From the NCBI GenBank assembly GCA_036345935.2, contig JADWOT020000002.1:5755756-5819755 (forward strand): a stretch of 64,000 nucleotides of DNA, read 5' to 3'. The translations under genes were made by a program, and so were the position numbers. The DNA comes from Taenia hydatigena. Its lineage: Eukaryota > Platyhelminthes > Cestoda > Cyclophyllidea > Taeniidae. The notes under the pieces are model-generated. The model saw only the letters and a program-made list of their open reading frames with translations, was not told the origin of the DNA and did not search any database. Below, piece after piece: positions 24,966 through 36,199 of the stretch (position 1 is its first letter; each line of letters starts with the position of its first letter).

Positions 24966-27448
24966 TCTATGCGTTGGGAATGAAGATATGGGCGCGGAAC
25001 CATAAGCCGTTTGACTTGAGGATTTCATTTAATAATGCCATCACGTCGACATTAGCCGCCAATTGATGGGAATGCATTTTGATCCGCCAACGTAGACCTA
25101 TGCACAGTTACCGTCAACACTTGCCTCTAGTAAACCATGCTTGATCATCCTCATCTCGGCACGATGTCACGCTTATTTAATTCTTAAGTGGACCTTATCG
25201 CAAGCAAAATTAATGCAACAATCACTTACAGCTCAGAATCTGCAACGAAATCATTGCACTTTAAGAAAATCAAATATGCGGTTGCGCTCTAGCTCTACAT
25301 TGGTCAATGATGTTGAAAACGAAGTACTCAACCAAGAACCATCAAACAAAATAAATTTGACTGACTTTCCGCACCCTATGCATGATTTTATGTCCTTTAG
25401 TTTGTTCAGTCTCAATTGTGCGAAATAAGATCAGACAATCGCACTTAGGCAGCAACTTATGCTATGGAATTCATTATTGCCTAACTTGATTGACCTTGGC
25501 ACTTCTGGTACACTATTAGTGTGCATTTGCCTAGTTTTCAACAAACTAAAAAGGCCCTTTTTGTCGATGCTCAGGCACAGCGACGAGCTTGTAAATGCTA
25601 ACAATGTCGTGCTAAATTTTTACTTTACTTGATAATTTGCATTGAGCTGCATATTCCATTCATCGAATGGGCAGACTCTTTGTACAATTGCCTTGCTAGA
25701 GCAAATGAAACGTGGTCAGTACGCATCGACTGAAATGGATATTCCATATTGATAGTTTTGGACTTTGCAAAACGGTTTATTTGTTTCTGACCTTGCAGCT
25801 GGTAGCAAGGGAGTCTTAATGAATGCTTTGTAAACCAGCCATTTTTTATCATTTTTGCATTGCAATTGAATTGGAAAACAAGAAAAAGCGCCACGTTTTG
25901 CGAAAGGTTTGGGTTTGTGATGACACTTGACGATAGGCAGGAATGACTCATTCCTCATACGCGTCTTCGCTCCTCCTTTTTTGAAAACAAATCTCCATTT
26001 ATTAGTTGGTAACGACCGGTTTCATTTGACAGTGCGCAATTCCATGTGTAAAGAGCTGATGTCATAAAGTTTGTGTGTTGCACGAACATCTTTGAGCAGG
26101 AGCTTTAGAATGGTATGCACACGACACTCTCTTGGTTGAGAACAGACCATTAAAATTGTCGTCACTTATTTAGACAAGTAAAATAGCCCGAGAAGACTCC
26201 TAGAGCTATTTGCCTCTCCCTTTAAGCAGCCTTGAATTCGAGATTTCAGCATATTCTACCATGGCTGTTAGTGTAGCTGTTTTTAGGCTAATGGTCTCAA
26301 GCAACAGTCTATCACAGCTGCGCAGTTATACTGCTTCGTATTTTATTATAATCGCGAACGCTTTTTTCTTCGTTTTTGCTACTTTAAATGAATGCAATGA
26401 TAGATTTAGAGACATGAAGGTATATAGACGGAATTCTGGTAAAGCCTGATATTCCCAAATGCATTCGTAAATTCATAGCAAAACTACTAATGTTTGTCAG
26501 TAAAATAAGCCAAATAATCGAAAGTTCAATGATGGCTACGCGCACTTCTGCGATTGTACGACATACCCAAAGCGCATGCAATAGTTTACAAAATAAGCCT
26601 TGAAAGGGGTACCTTCAGAGTTCTTCAATTGCAGAATATGTTTTGCATCGACAATCGCTCAAAAAAATTAGTCAAACACTGTAGAGAATCATTCTATTTT
26701 TCTGTTCCTTTACTTGACTACTCCGGTTTTAGAAGGCTTCACATACTTAGACATGTTATTTTGTACTAGGCAGGGTGGTCGTCAGCGTCTACATGCAAAG
26801 TTGAGGAAGGAGTGTCTCTGTTAAGAAAATTGAACCCTCCCTCATTCTCCTTTAGTTCTTTGAAATTTATTTCTGCCTACTTCCCGAATTGCGCATAAAG
26901 CAAGCTAGCGATCTTGTTAAAGTTTATAACACGGCACCTGCAGTAGTCTTCAAGTCAAGGAACTCGCGGGAAACAGTGTTGGAAATGTCACCACCTAGTT
27001 CGCTCGGCCCTCGGAAGCTGACAAGGAAGAAAATGGCATTTTGGGTTCACAACTAACCCTGCGTCTCGCAGACGATTCGGTACTAGTTTCAGATTGGCGT
27101 TGTGCTCTCGGATTTCTTCGCCAAAACTAAATTTCATCAAAGTAGATTGGGCGGTGTTTGCAAAAAGAATAATTAATGCTGTCTGTAGAAGGCATTCGCT
27201 TTAGCCACAGCACTGCGGGGATCAATTGGTATTGATTCGACTTTATCAGGCCTGTTTGACACCAGAAAAGTTGTCTTCTTTCTGTCTATTTTCACCACTT
27301 CTGCATGCTAGCATCCGTATATTAAGTTCAAAGTAGAGAACCACTTTACTACATGCAGAGAACTCAATTATTTATTTACACGGGCTAGGGGAATCGCATC
27401 CTTTGCAGCTATGCTGCTTTTCTTTACCAGTGCAATTGGTGAGGCGCC
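24966..27448. other. no gene recognised
   Basis: Several ORFs of 65-108 codons (25141-25428 plus, 25625-25958 minus, 26210-26449 plus) lack splice sites or recognisable motifs. Confidence 0.4.
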
Positions 27449-27813
27449 TCATGACTTAGATGGTTCTTTGACCTCATTCTTGGTCAGCTTTTCCACCAAT
27501 CGGTCCACTTCTTCGAGGAAAAGTAACGATATGCATTTGGGTTGTTGCTAAATGGGTCTAGCTTTGCCGATGCTAATGGTATTTTTAGCGAGGCTTGTTA
27601 GTCCGAGTTCCGCTCCTTGCGATGAGATTATGTCTCGACACTTGCTCAACAATGAGCGAAGTTCTACCGCCTTACTATCGGTGATGTGCAGTAACTGTGA
27701 GGAAGGCTCAAGCAATTTGCTAGTGAGACTTGATGCAGCCTCAAAATGAGCACTACAGATTTCAGTTGCGTCTACTTTTGGGGACACAACAACCGTGTTT
27801 GCTTTTCTGCATT
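27449..27813 (-). pseudogene. terminal exon of an unidentified gene, one in-frame TAG
   Basis: The minus strand is open from a possible acceptor (AATAATGCAG, about 27813) to a TAG at 27548-27550. The same frame then continues with protein-like sequence, FLEEVDRLVEKLTKNEVKEP, to a TGA at 27449-27451. Upstream residues (SSLTSKLLEPSSQLLHI) suggest amphipathic helices. A CAG to TAG change (TAG is followed by CAA CAA) would explain the internal stop. The helical C-terminal character loosely resembles small dynactin- or coiled-coil-type subunits, but no family is assigned. Confidence 0.35.
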
Positions 27814-29671
27814 ATTAGGCAGAAGCACCCTCTGCGAAATTCCGATCCGCTTTGGCATTACAAAGGAAATCAGCTCCAAGCATCACATGCCGCGTTAGTT
27901 CTGGGCACAGCTGCAACTGCTAACGATGTCTTTCATTGATTAATGTTTTCCCCATACCTCCGAGATCAGTTCCACAAAGAGAACACCGATGCAACATCGC
28001 GTTGCGCAGGTTTAGGAAAGCTTAGGGCGTGCTTTTAACGTGGCTGCACGCGAGTCAAGAAGTGCGCTTCTAGCTTGTCAGGGCCATTTTGGTGTAGGCA
28101 GGATATGAAATATATAGCCCACAGCGTGGGGGATCCAATGTGGATGTTCAAGTTTTGTACATCTGTTGGGCACATCAGGAAGCGATGGCAGAAGGAGCTC
28201 CTAACGCTTTCTGATTGCGACCTCGATTAGCTGACTGAAGGCGTTGTTGGTCATAGAGTGGGTATTCCCGCAACGCTATGTGACTGAACCTTCGCTCTGA
28301 ATTAAACCATTACCTAGGCAGTGATCCTGTCGAGTAAAGTGCCTCGAATTGCCCGTTCTGCTAGGAGTTGCGAATTCCTAGCCTACTCTACATCATCCTC
28401 ACCAAGTACTTAATCGCGATGGAATAAGTCTCGAATAAGCTGAGCTAGTACCTTGCGGCATTAGCTGATGTCAGAGTCATGAAAGACTCCGGCATCTATT
28501 TCCGCCGAGGATGACCTTTGCATAAGCGCTAATGGAATCAGCGAAATTCATTGGCGCCGAAATATAAGTGAATGTTGGAGATATCGGTTTCATCTAACCC
28601 CCATAATTTACGTCATTTTAAAGATGGAACTGCCTCGAGCACCACCACCAGTGTTTTCTTCCTCCTTTTTCCTGCTTTTAACATTCGCTACCCCTGGTAA
28701 TTGAAGACTGGATGATTTTAAGCATCTCCAATCAAAAAGCTGAACTTTAGTTAGGTAACGAATCAGTAGCGGTCAAGGGAGCGGTCTTTCCACGTCTGTG
28801 GAACCGATCCGTTCTTCCTAGACCAGGTTTCAGTTGCTCTCTAGCCTCTCACCTACAAGGTCATTATATCTAACATAAGTTTCACAATTACATTGTAGGC
28901 ACTTTTAGGTTCTGATGAAACCAGAAACCGAGGCAGAAGTACTAAAATATTAGCCAGGCACTACGGGTGCGTTACCGTCGGTTAGATTATGCTGCATACT
29001 CTCCCATACTCGCTTGAAATAAGTTATGGTGAGTAACTCGCGTTTTGCGACTTCGATTCGGCTTAAAGAGAACCACTTACTAATCATTTCGTGAAAATAT
29101 TTTTTGGATCACTGGCAAAAAGATTAAAGAAAGGTCTGTCTGATCAGAAAAGACTTCATCATGCCGAAATGCAGTTGGTATTGTCGCGCCTTTGGATCAA
29201 TGCCGTCTGAAGTTGGGATCAGTTGCATGCCCGATTTAAACGAGCAAAAGTACACGTATTTGCGTCAGGAATTCTTAACTATGGCCGGTTATTTAGCGAC
29301 AAAACCGAAGCAAGTCATTAGATGTCAGGGGAAGTCCCTTTGCGCTTTTCCTCAAAACGGGACAAATTTGGTGTCAACATCAGTTGCGTCGTGGCATTGC
29401 ACACGTCCTTCGGGTGGGGCAAATACAATTCTAGCTACTCTTATAAACGCTAGGAAACCCACTCCCAAATAGCAACGCAAATCAAAGATTATGTGTTGCA
29501 TGGTTCCCACTCAAAGCAGCAAAATTTGTTTCAAAAAATACAAAGAATGACGGGCATACCATTCCATGAAGGAACAACTATTTAAATGTCATTAAGGCGA
29601 AACTAATAAAGAGCTTATTTCTAATGTGAGCTTGAAGCGTAGGGTACAACAGAGCGAAACGGGATGTGATT
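27814..29671. other. no gene recognised
   Basis: Contains an isolated 103-codon plus-strand ORF (29161-29472) with an ATG but unremarkable composition, and no repeat signature. Confidence 0.4.
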
Positions 29672-30049
29672 CTAAAGCTCGTCGAGATCAGAGAAAGGAA
29701 GCATGTATTGGAGATGGTTTCGCCTGCGGTGCCGGAAGGAGAATCGAAGTTGGGAGAGTCTGAGTGACAGGACGAGGAGGCGACGAAGCAGCCACAAGGG
29801 CCAGAGGTCCATGAGAGGAGCCTGACCACAGCCCAGGCTCAAGGGCTGCAGCACGCATGCAGCCACAGAGCTACTGATAAGCGAAGGATGAAATCGTGAC
29901 ATAACGAGTGTTGCATAGCACTCCATTCTTGAAATCCACGCTATCCAGTTGGTGACCAGACCCATAACGGCAAGAAAGCGCAGGCGGATAGGCGAAGGAT
30001 AGGCACCGTCCCCCACTTTGTATTCTTCGCTTCCCAAACGCTCTTCCAT
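29672..30049 (-). CDS. 125-codon ORF in a GC-richer patch downstream of the E2-like gene
   Basis: An ATG-started frame (MEERLGSEEYKVGDGAYPSP) of 125 codons lies about 270 bp beyond the stop of the E2-like gene, on the same strand. The patch at 29690-30160 is visibly richer in G and C than its surroundings, and several overlapping frames are open, which lowers the weight of any single one. It could be a separate gene, an alternative 3' exon, or E2 3' UTR. Not recognised. Confidence 0.25.
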   Translation of the reverse strand: MEERLGSEEYKVGDGAYPSPIRLRFLAVMGLVTNWIAWISRMECYATLVMSRFHPSLISSSVAACVLQPLSLGCGQAPLMDLWPLWLLRRLLVLSLRLSQLRFSFRHRRRNHLQYMLPFSDLDEL

Positions 30050-30318
30050 GATGGGGATGGGGATGAGCGTCGAGCGGCGTCATCCAGAGAACACCACTGA
30101 GCCGAGGTCTTAATAATGCGCTGTGGCGCATCAGATTGAGCAAAGGCGACAGCGGAGACAACGCCTATTTCCATATACAATAAGAAACTGTCTGCTATGC
30201 ATGCATTCTTGACTTGCGCTTCCCACCCTCACACCACATAGGCTTACATGCATTTTAACTAAACAATGAACTACACACAGTAGTGAGATTAATATCAACT
30301 AATTTTACCTCAACATCT

Positions 30319-32345
30319 TTAAATAGCACCGAGCATGCTAGATGAGACTTCACTATACAAAGACAAGCTAGCAACCAGCTTGGCGATTTCATCTTGACCA
30401 TCCGATTTCGGTGACGGCGTATGCACCGTATCAATGCCTTCGTGAACCGAAGAGCAGGAATCAGAGAGCCAATTGCTGCATTTGCTTCCACTACCGCCGT
30501 CACCGTCCTCATCCAGAGGACATGTAGAGCACTCCCTTTGTCGGTCACTTTCGAATAAAAGACCATCAAGCAGAGTTTTTGTGCCTTTACTATCCGGCGT
30601 TGACCATGAACAATAGTCTGCAGTCAGTGATGGTCTACCCGATTCCTCACTTTCAAACATTCTGCTTAAGTAAAGAGGAGAACTGTAGCTCGTGCGCGAT
30701 TGATATGAACTTGCTGAACACTCAAAAAATGCATAGCATGGACAGTTGCTGGACGTTTGCCTCGACTCTGGGTGAGACTGATTCTCACGCAAAACATTTC
30801 CGATGAAGAGGGTGTTATAATGACCATCTAGTTCATTACGATGGTGGTCAGCTCCCAAGAATTCCATAAAGTAGTAAATGGTACAAGCATCTGCGTTCTG
30901 GTTGCAGCGAGGATGCCAGATAACAACGCGCTGTGATTCCAAGTTGAGTGGTAAGTCGAATGTTACATAAGGACCAGAAGTGCTTTCACGTTCGGAATCA
31001 AGCGAATAGCGTATCTTTGCAAATGATGAAACGGCATCAGAAGTGGTATCGGAGAGCGCATTGAGTCCTCCAATAGTACAATCCTAAGACAATAACATAA
31101 TATTAGTAGCAAGTTCCACTGACCATTCAACGAATATCATTTGCACTGTGAGTTGCTTGACTAACCTCGTCTTCTTGGTTGGCAGTACTAGCAGGAGCAT
31201 CAATCTCATCACCATCTCTCTGATCGAAATCGTCCATTATGTCCATCGCATCCTGCAACCCCTCCAGCTTCTCCTCTTCGGTAGGCAGACAATCGTTATC
31301 GCGAGCCCACTCGAGCCACGCGGTATTTGGTGGGAAGCGACGTCCCCTGACTGGAAGACCAGCTAGCACACGCATCGTCATTGTGGATAGCCGTGCAGGA
31401 TCATCCAGCGCACCGAAAAAGTTGTTTGGTGAATCGAAGGCGGGGTGATCAATGAGATAGAGCACCGCCTTCACCAATTCTAGCAGGTTGTAACAGCTGT
31501 GTGCCAGGCAAGCCAAACAGATAATTAAACCATAAGACACACAATCGAGTCCCTTTTTTCAGCCCAAAATTTTGACTGTAACTAAACTTCTAAACCCTAC
31601 AACTGTTACCTGGAGTCAAACTTCACAAACTGAAATAATGAAATATTCCGTTTTCAGTGTTTGCATTATGAAATCTTTGGATTTTTCGCAAAATGCGCTG
31701 ACCATTACTCTCAAACAGTTTGCATGAATTTTAACACACGTAACTTCGCTCACCTATTCCAGTGGTCAAGAAGGCTTAAACATATGGAACCATCTGACGG
31801 ATCGATGTTGGGATGAAATATGGGTGAGTCGAACGACACCTCAGGCCTGATCTTGGGGTACCCTGAGCAACACTTGATCTGAAATTAAACACGTTTCATT
31901 CAAAGTGCTCTCTGTGCTATGACGATCGCGAATTTATCAAAACATCTCTAATGACATGTGAAGTGCCGACGATGTCTGGTCTCATTTGTGTGTTTCAAGC
32001 ATTCCACAAGGTCATTTGCGGTCTACATTTTTCAAATAAAACATTTAAGCCTTATCAACTACCTTCTACCAAACATAAGCAATCACAGAAATTGAACGTA
32101 TTTCGCGTAAAGTCAAGCAATGTCAAACTGGTGAGGAAATTTACAGTTAACTGGAAGTCCGCATGCGCGTTATAGCCGGTTTTGGGACGCAGTGAAACCT
32201 TAACCGTGTTCGCGTCGATTCCGATGATGGATGCTTGGCCATCGGTGGAGGCATCAATTGTTCTGCAGAGTTGCTGCACGTCCTTTGCAAATGTATGCTG
32301 TGTTGCTAGAGGTGTCATCTGGGAGACTTTAATAAAACGGGTCAT
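30319..32345 (-). CDS. E2 ubiquitin-conjugating (UBC-fold) enzyme, long C-terminal tail
   Basis: Four phase-compatible exons: 32345-32145, 31878-31754 (phase 0 to 2), 31496-31166 (phase 2 to 0) and 31083-30319, ending in TAG. If the ATG at 32345 is right, the protein has about 473 residues. Exon 1 gives the N-terminal helix and first strands of a UBC fold (KDVQQLCRTIDAS ... FQLT). Exon 2 carries the E2 signature HPNIDPSDGSICLSLLDHWN: the HPN motif and the catalytic Cys in GSICL, with one residue more between them than in typical UBE2D proteins. Exon 3 supplies the following helix (NLLELVKAVLYLIDHP) and an acidic segment. Exon 4 is a 254-residue Ser/Cys/Asp-rich tail unlike common E2s. E2 enzymes carry ubiquitin or a ubiquitin-like protein as a thioester on the Cys. 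The subfamily and modifier are not assigned. An upstream coding exon cannot be excluded. The left palindrome arm begins about 700 bp upstream. Confidence 0.75.
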
Positions 32346-33068
32346 CTCAATTGCGCCATTACTAATAATCCTTCATGAATAGGAGTAATGAAATCAATCG
32401 CTTAGTTGTAAAGTAAAACAGGAGTAGAGGAATAGAGCAGAGGACGTTCAAACATTTAAATGCAAAATGAGCTGTGCACAGAGCACTTACAGTGTTTTGT
32501 TATTCAGTGCCGCAAAAGTCATAAACGCATCAAAGAAATATTAGAGTTTGAAGCGTCTGGACCCATGTAGCGATGAGACTTCCAGTTCACGACGAGCCAA
32601 TCGGCATTCAGCGACACCTGGTTTCGTCATTCTGCTGCTAAGTCCGCTAGCACAGATACTCTCCCTTAACAGCGGTTTGCTTTCACCAAAATTTTGCGGA
32701 GCGGATTGTGAAACACCACTATGGAATAGTGTTGCCTCGAAAATTGCGCTACAAAATTTGAAAACCTTAGGCAATTTTACATGACTGCATTGTTTTGTTA
32801 TAATTTGCACTTTTCTTTCTCTTCAGTAATTGCTGCCTAATAACTATCGGGCTCTTAAAACCAGCTAACTCAAGTTGCTCTTAATCTCGCTGACCAGTTT
32901 TATTCTCAGCTAGTATGATTTAACTCGACGAAAATAATGCACCTCTAATGTTAAAAAAGGTCGTTATTTGCATCGAAAGCCAGTGTATCAGAATACCGCA
33001 TGAATCACAACAAGTCTTGGTGCAAATATGCAAAAAGTCAGGTCTAACGCTGCCTATTAAGCTTTAGT
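31180..33068 (-). repeat. segmental duplication partner containing most of the intact E2-like gene
   Basis: Counterpart of 9447-11290. The homology stops at about 33068 in AGCTTTAGTGCTTGC, within roughly 10 bp of where the left palindrome arm begins. Confidence 0.75.
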
Positions 33069-33361
33069 GCTTGCAACATTCCTTACTTCCTTCTTTCCTT
33101 CTTTCCTCCTTTCTTTCAGCAAATGCTTTTCCATTGATAAAATCTAAATTCACCTCCACCACAATCATGCATTCTAGCCTTATATCCGCCACTTTTCTTT
33201 TTGCATTTCCATCATTTATGCATTCACTGCTGGTATCTTAATTGCCTTTTTGTATTTTGGTTTCCATTTTCGTACTTATTTTAAATCCTTTTCAAAGCTA
33301 GTCCCACTATTCTTCCTATATCCATCTCACTATTATTTCTCTGCCCTGCCTGCCCCCAATC

Positions 33362-33371
33362 CTATAAAAGG
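33362..33371 (+). promoter_or_regulatory. TATA-box-like CTATAAAAGG (left arm)
   Basis: A near-ideal TATA consensus sits in the diverged outer part of the arm, 1.29 kb before the 18S match. It is conserved in the right arm although flanks differ. It may be the core promoter of a non-coding transcript running inward. No transcript evidence is visible. Confidence 0.35.
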
Positions 33372-33676
33372 ACTCAATGCATTCCGTTTCAACGATGCCC
33401 GCAGCTTTATTAGGTCTGTTTTCCTATTTCATTTTCCTGCTGTCGGATATATGTGACACGTATTCATTCACGCTTTCCTTACGCTCCCCTTAATTCTATT
33501 GTTAATGCCCCTGCAGCATTTCGTTTCTTCCTTCCACCTTCATTCGATCATTATCTATGTATCATTCCATCTCTATTTCGAGTCTAGCGCTTATCAAATA
33601 AGCAATCAATTATCTATTTGAACGGCAATGTTTCACATAAAAATTGCTTGCATTCCGTCTCATTGTCCCACATATG

Positions 33677-33692
33677 TAACACACACACACAC
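33677..33692 (+). repeat. CA microsatellite
   Basis: An (AC)n run in the left arm, mirrored by a shorter GT-repeat at about 44799-44812 in the right arm. It is one of several short simple repeats in the repeat family (GGAT-type at 34578-34600 and its mirror at about 43815-43835; GCA/GTA at 37424-37446). Confidence 0.8.
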
Positions 33693-34648
33693 ATTTTCTC
33701 ACTTCGCCGTTTCCTCTTCACAACCTTACCACTGCTACCGTCAATTTAAGACTCATTCACTCCATCCAGCATTATTCACTCCATTTTCCCCTCTTCTTCC
33801 TCCTCACCCATCTCACATCATCCCCATTAACAAGGGCAGACACTCGCCTTCCATACACCGCATTCCTCTCCTCTTCCCTTCATCCGTTCAGCCATCATCA
33901 CAGACGTCTTATTTTCTCCCTTATTCCTCATACTCCTTTTCTCCCAGACAAATTAGCAAGAGCAGTTCTCGTTCGATGATGAGAAAAGAAAGGCGAGCAT
34001 CAACGGCCTGGGTAGGGTCCACCTGCTCAGCTCCCTTTTCCATGCAAACTCTACCAACTGCACTTCCTAGTATTTCTTAGGATTCGCCTTTCCCTCCACA
34101 CTTCCTCCTTTCGTTACGCTTTGCTTGCACAAATACAAGCTATTGTACCTTAATCCAACCCTTTTTTCCTTATCCCACCTCTCACCTCCCTTCTCATACT
34201 TACGCCTTCTAAGTAGTAGTAGAGGTAGCGGGATCCTCCTTTTCAATTCCCCATCTTCTCCTCTCAATAACGCCGTCCGCCACCGCCGACTAAGACAAAC
34301 CCTCGCCTTTCCTGAAATTCACCCTCTTCCTCTAATCCAGTCATCATGGCTGACGTCTCATTTCTCCTCTTCTTAATCCCCTCCTTCACCAACCGAATAA
34401 CAAGAACAGTTAACTGGCATGAACAGGCCATGTGAGCAGGTAGGAAGCGAGAGCGTTTCACTCATTACCACCATCTCTGCTCCTTACGCAGTGTTTACTC
34501 GCTAACTTCCCCTCCTGCTAACTCGCTAGCACCCCACCCGACCTGTCCGTCCATCATTGGTCGGTCGACCTTCCAGGGGTGGTTGGATGGATGGATGAGT
34601 AGATGGATGAATGTGAATGTAGATGAAGTGCGTGCGGGTGTTATAAAC

Positions 34649-34666
34649 TACCTGGTTGATCCTGCC
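34649..34666 (+). other. 18-nt match to the 5' end of 18S rRNA (left arm)
   Basis: TACCTGGTTGATCCTGCC is identical to the universally conserved first bases of eukaryotic small-subunit rRNA, the binding site of the standard forward primer. The next bases (GAAACACG) are not rRNA, where AGTAGTCATATG would be expected. So this is a fragment, not an rRNA gene. Chance is very unlikely at 18 nt. Confidence 0.85.
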
Positions 34667-35002
34667 GAAACACGCCATGGTGTCAGCTGGCGCTGATGAG
34701 GGCGCCACAATAAAGTGATGCCACTGGTGGGCCCGTAAGTGGATCACAGGACCTCCTAGACACTGGATGAAGGTTGATGATGCTAGAAAGTTTGATGACT
34801 TCGGTATTCTGTGAGCAATGTGTTGCAGTGGTGGTTAAAAAGTAACTCTGTCGCGTTTTGACGAATGAAGCAATGGGATGTGCAAAACTGGCGGATGGTG
34901 TGAAAGAGGATAAGTTTGTAGTGGCTGCTATCAACAAGTGATAATCCTGTAGTGCAGATGAAAGTGCACTATAGTAGCACAGGTGCATTGCGGAGCGTGA
35001 TT

Positions 35003-35425
35003 CTACTGTGGAGTCAGTCTGTAGGACATGAGAGTGCTAGTGATCGGAAGAGGCTTAGTGGTAACAAAGGCGATGGTGCGAATGGTGTTGTGTGGACAAT
35101 GTGTTGCGATGGTGAATGGGTGGGTACTTCCGTCGAGTCTTGACACACCAAGCAAGAAAGCGAAGAGAATGGTGGGGGAAGCATGGTGGTGACAGGCAGC
35201 GTATAGAATGTTAAGCATGCGCGAAATCTTGTGGTCTGTGATAATGCAGCTCAGACTATGTGTGCAAGCTGCAAGTATTTGACTGGTCCTACAAGAGCCA
35301 AAATGGAAAGCAAAGAGAAGCATGTAGGAGGTAGAGTAAGAAGCGCAAACCCACTGTTGTCCGAAAATGCAGCGATCTTCCGAACAGCCAACTAGCACCA
35401 AGCCAACTGACACAAAGCAGGGCAT
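35003..35425 (-). CDS. mirror copy of the 140-codon ORF in the left arm
   Basis: Inverted twin of the ORF at 42988-43410, same length and start, one amino-acid difference. It sits inside the nearly identical arm core. Coding status is as uncertain as for its twin. Confidence 0.25.
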   Translation of the reverse strand: MPCFVSVGLVLVGCSEDRCIFGQQWVCASYSTSYMLLFAFHFGSCRTSQILAACTHSLSCIITDHKISRMLNILYAACHHHASPTILFAFLLGVSRLDGSTHPFTIATHCPHNTIRTIAFVTTKPLPITSTLMSYRLTPQ

Positions 35426-36199
35426 GATACGCCAGGCTAAGGTAAAGCAAGCAGACGAGTGCTAACGTCACCAGGGCAGGCTTCCTCACAGAACACGAGG
35501 AGAGCGATGGTGACGTTTAGACTTGTATGCTTGTCACCTTATCAGTCTGTATTGATGGAGAAAAGTGCAACGATTTAAAGGCAGTGAGATTGTAGAATTG
35601 AGCCTTTTATGGCCATTTCGGGCATATTACGACAACGGAAAAATCCAAACATACAAATTACTGTATTCTAGGACGAATTATTGCACGTCGACTGCATTGT
35701 CCTCGGCAGCAGAATATGGGTGGAAAGAAGACAAATAAGTGAAGGATAAATATATGAAGACAGGTGAATTAATGAGATGTAAATGTGAAACTCGTTACAG
35801 TCAACCAGATTAACAGGTGTTAATTAACAAACATTTGTAATTCACAACCACATTCGTGTTTACCACTTCAGCATTATCTTGTCAAGATGTATATTTATCG
35901 GATGTCTGTTGCATGATGCACAGGCAGGCGTTTATTTAACGCAACTCCATTCAACTGAAACGTGCCTAAACTCACAAAGGCAAAAGATCGTTTGTTCCGA
36001 AACAACTAACTTTGACCCTTAGCACACCTGGAGCAAAAATAATAATTTGAGGGACAGGAATTATTGTCAAACTCATAATCAACATAGAACGCTTAGTCAA
36101 ATGGAATGGCGAGGAAGGGCAATGGTGTATGCGCATGGGTGTATCTATGAATGAGTCCATAACTAATACTAGCAGTGGTAAGATTTCGAGCAGAAAAGG

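Larger units (their letters stand above)
33080..36095 (+). repeat. left arm of a large inverted repeat (palindrome)
   Basis: The reverse complement of 42.3-45.4 kb recurs here, with mirrored coordinates summing to about 78413 in the inner part. From about 34270 to 36060 the two arms differ by only a few substitutions and small indels. From 33080 to 34270 they are roughly 80-85% similar, with an 80-bp offset. Similarity fades between 36060 and 36095. The arm holds a pyrimidine-rich outer zone, a CTATAAAAGG box, a CA microsatellite, GGAT/GATG short repeats and an 18S rRNA 5'-end match. The spacer is about 6.2 kb. Assembly duplication must be excluded, but the outer divergence argues against a simple artefact. 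Confidence 0.9.

Noticed and set aside
27850..27900. Retrotransposon protease-like peptide VMLGADFL on the minus strand.
   Set aside because: Isolated eight-residue match with no catalytic DTG/DSG, reverse transcriptase or terminal repeats around it.
34649..34666. A complete 18S rRNA gene starting in the palindrome arm.
   Set aside because: Only the first 18 nt match; the expected continuation AGTAGTCATATGC is absent.
34667..34700. Hammerhead-ribozyme-like core next to the 18S tag: GAAA, a 4-bp ACAC/GTGT hairpin, GTC, then CTGATGAG.
   Set aside because: The segment between the GTC and CTGATGA is only 8 nt and cannot form stem I (two pairs with a two-base loop), and stem II pairs weakly. The order of conserved motifs is suggestive but the fold is not feasible.
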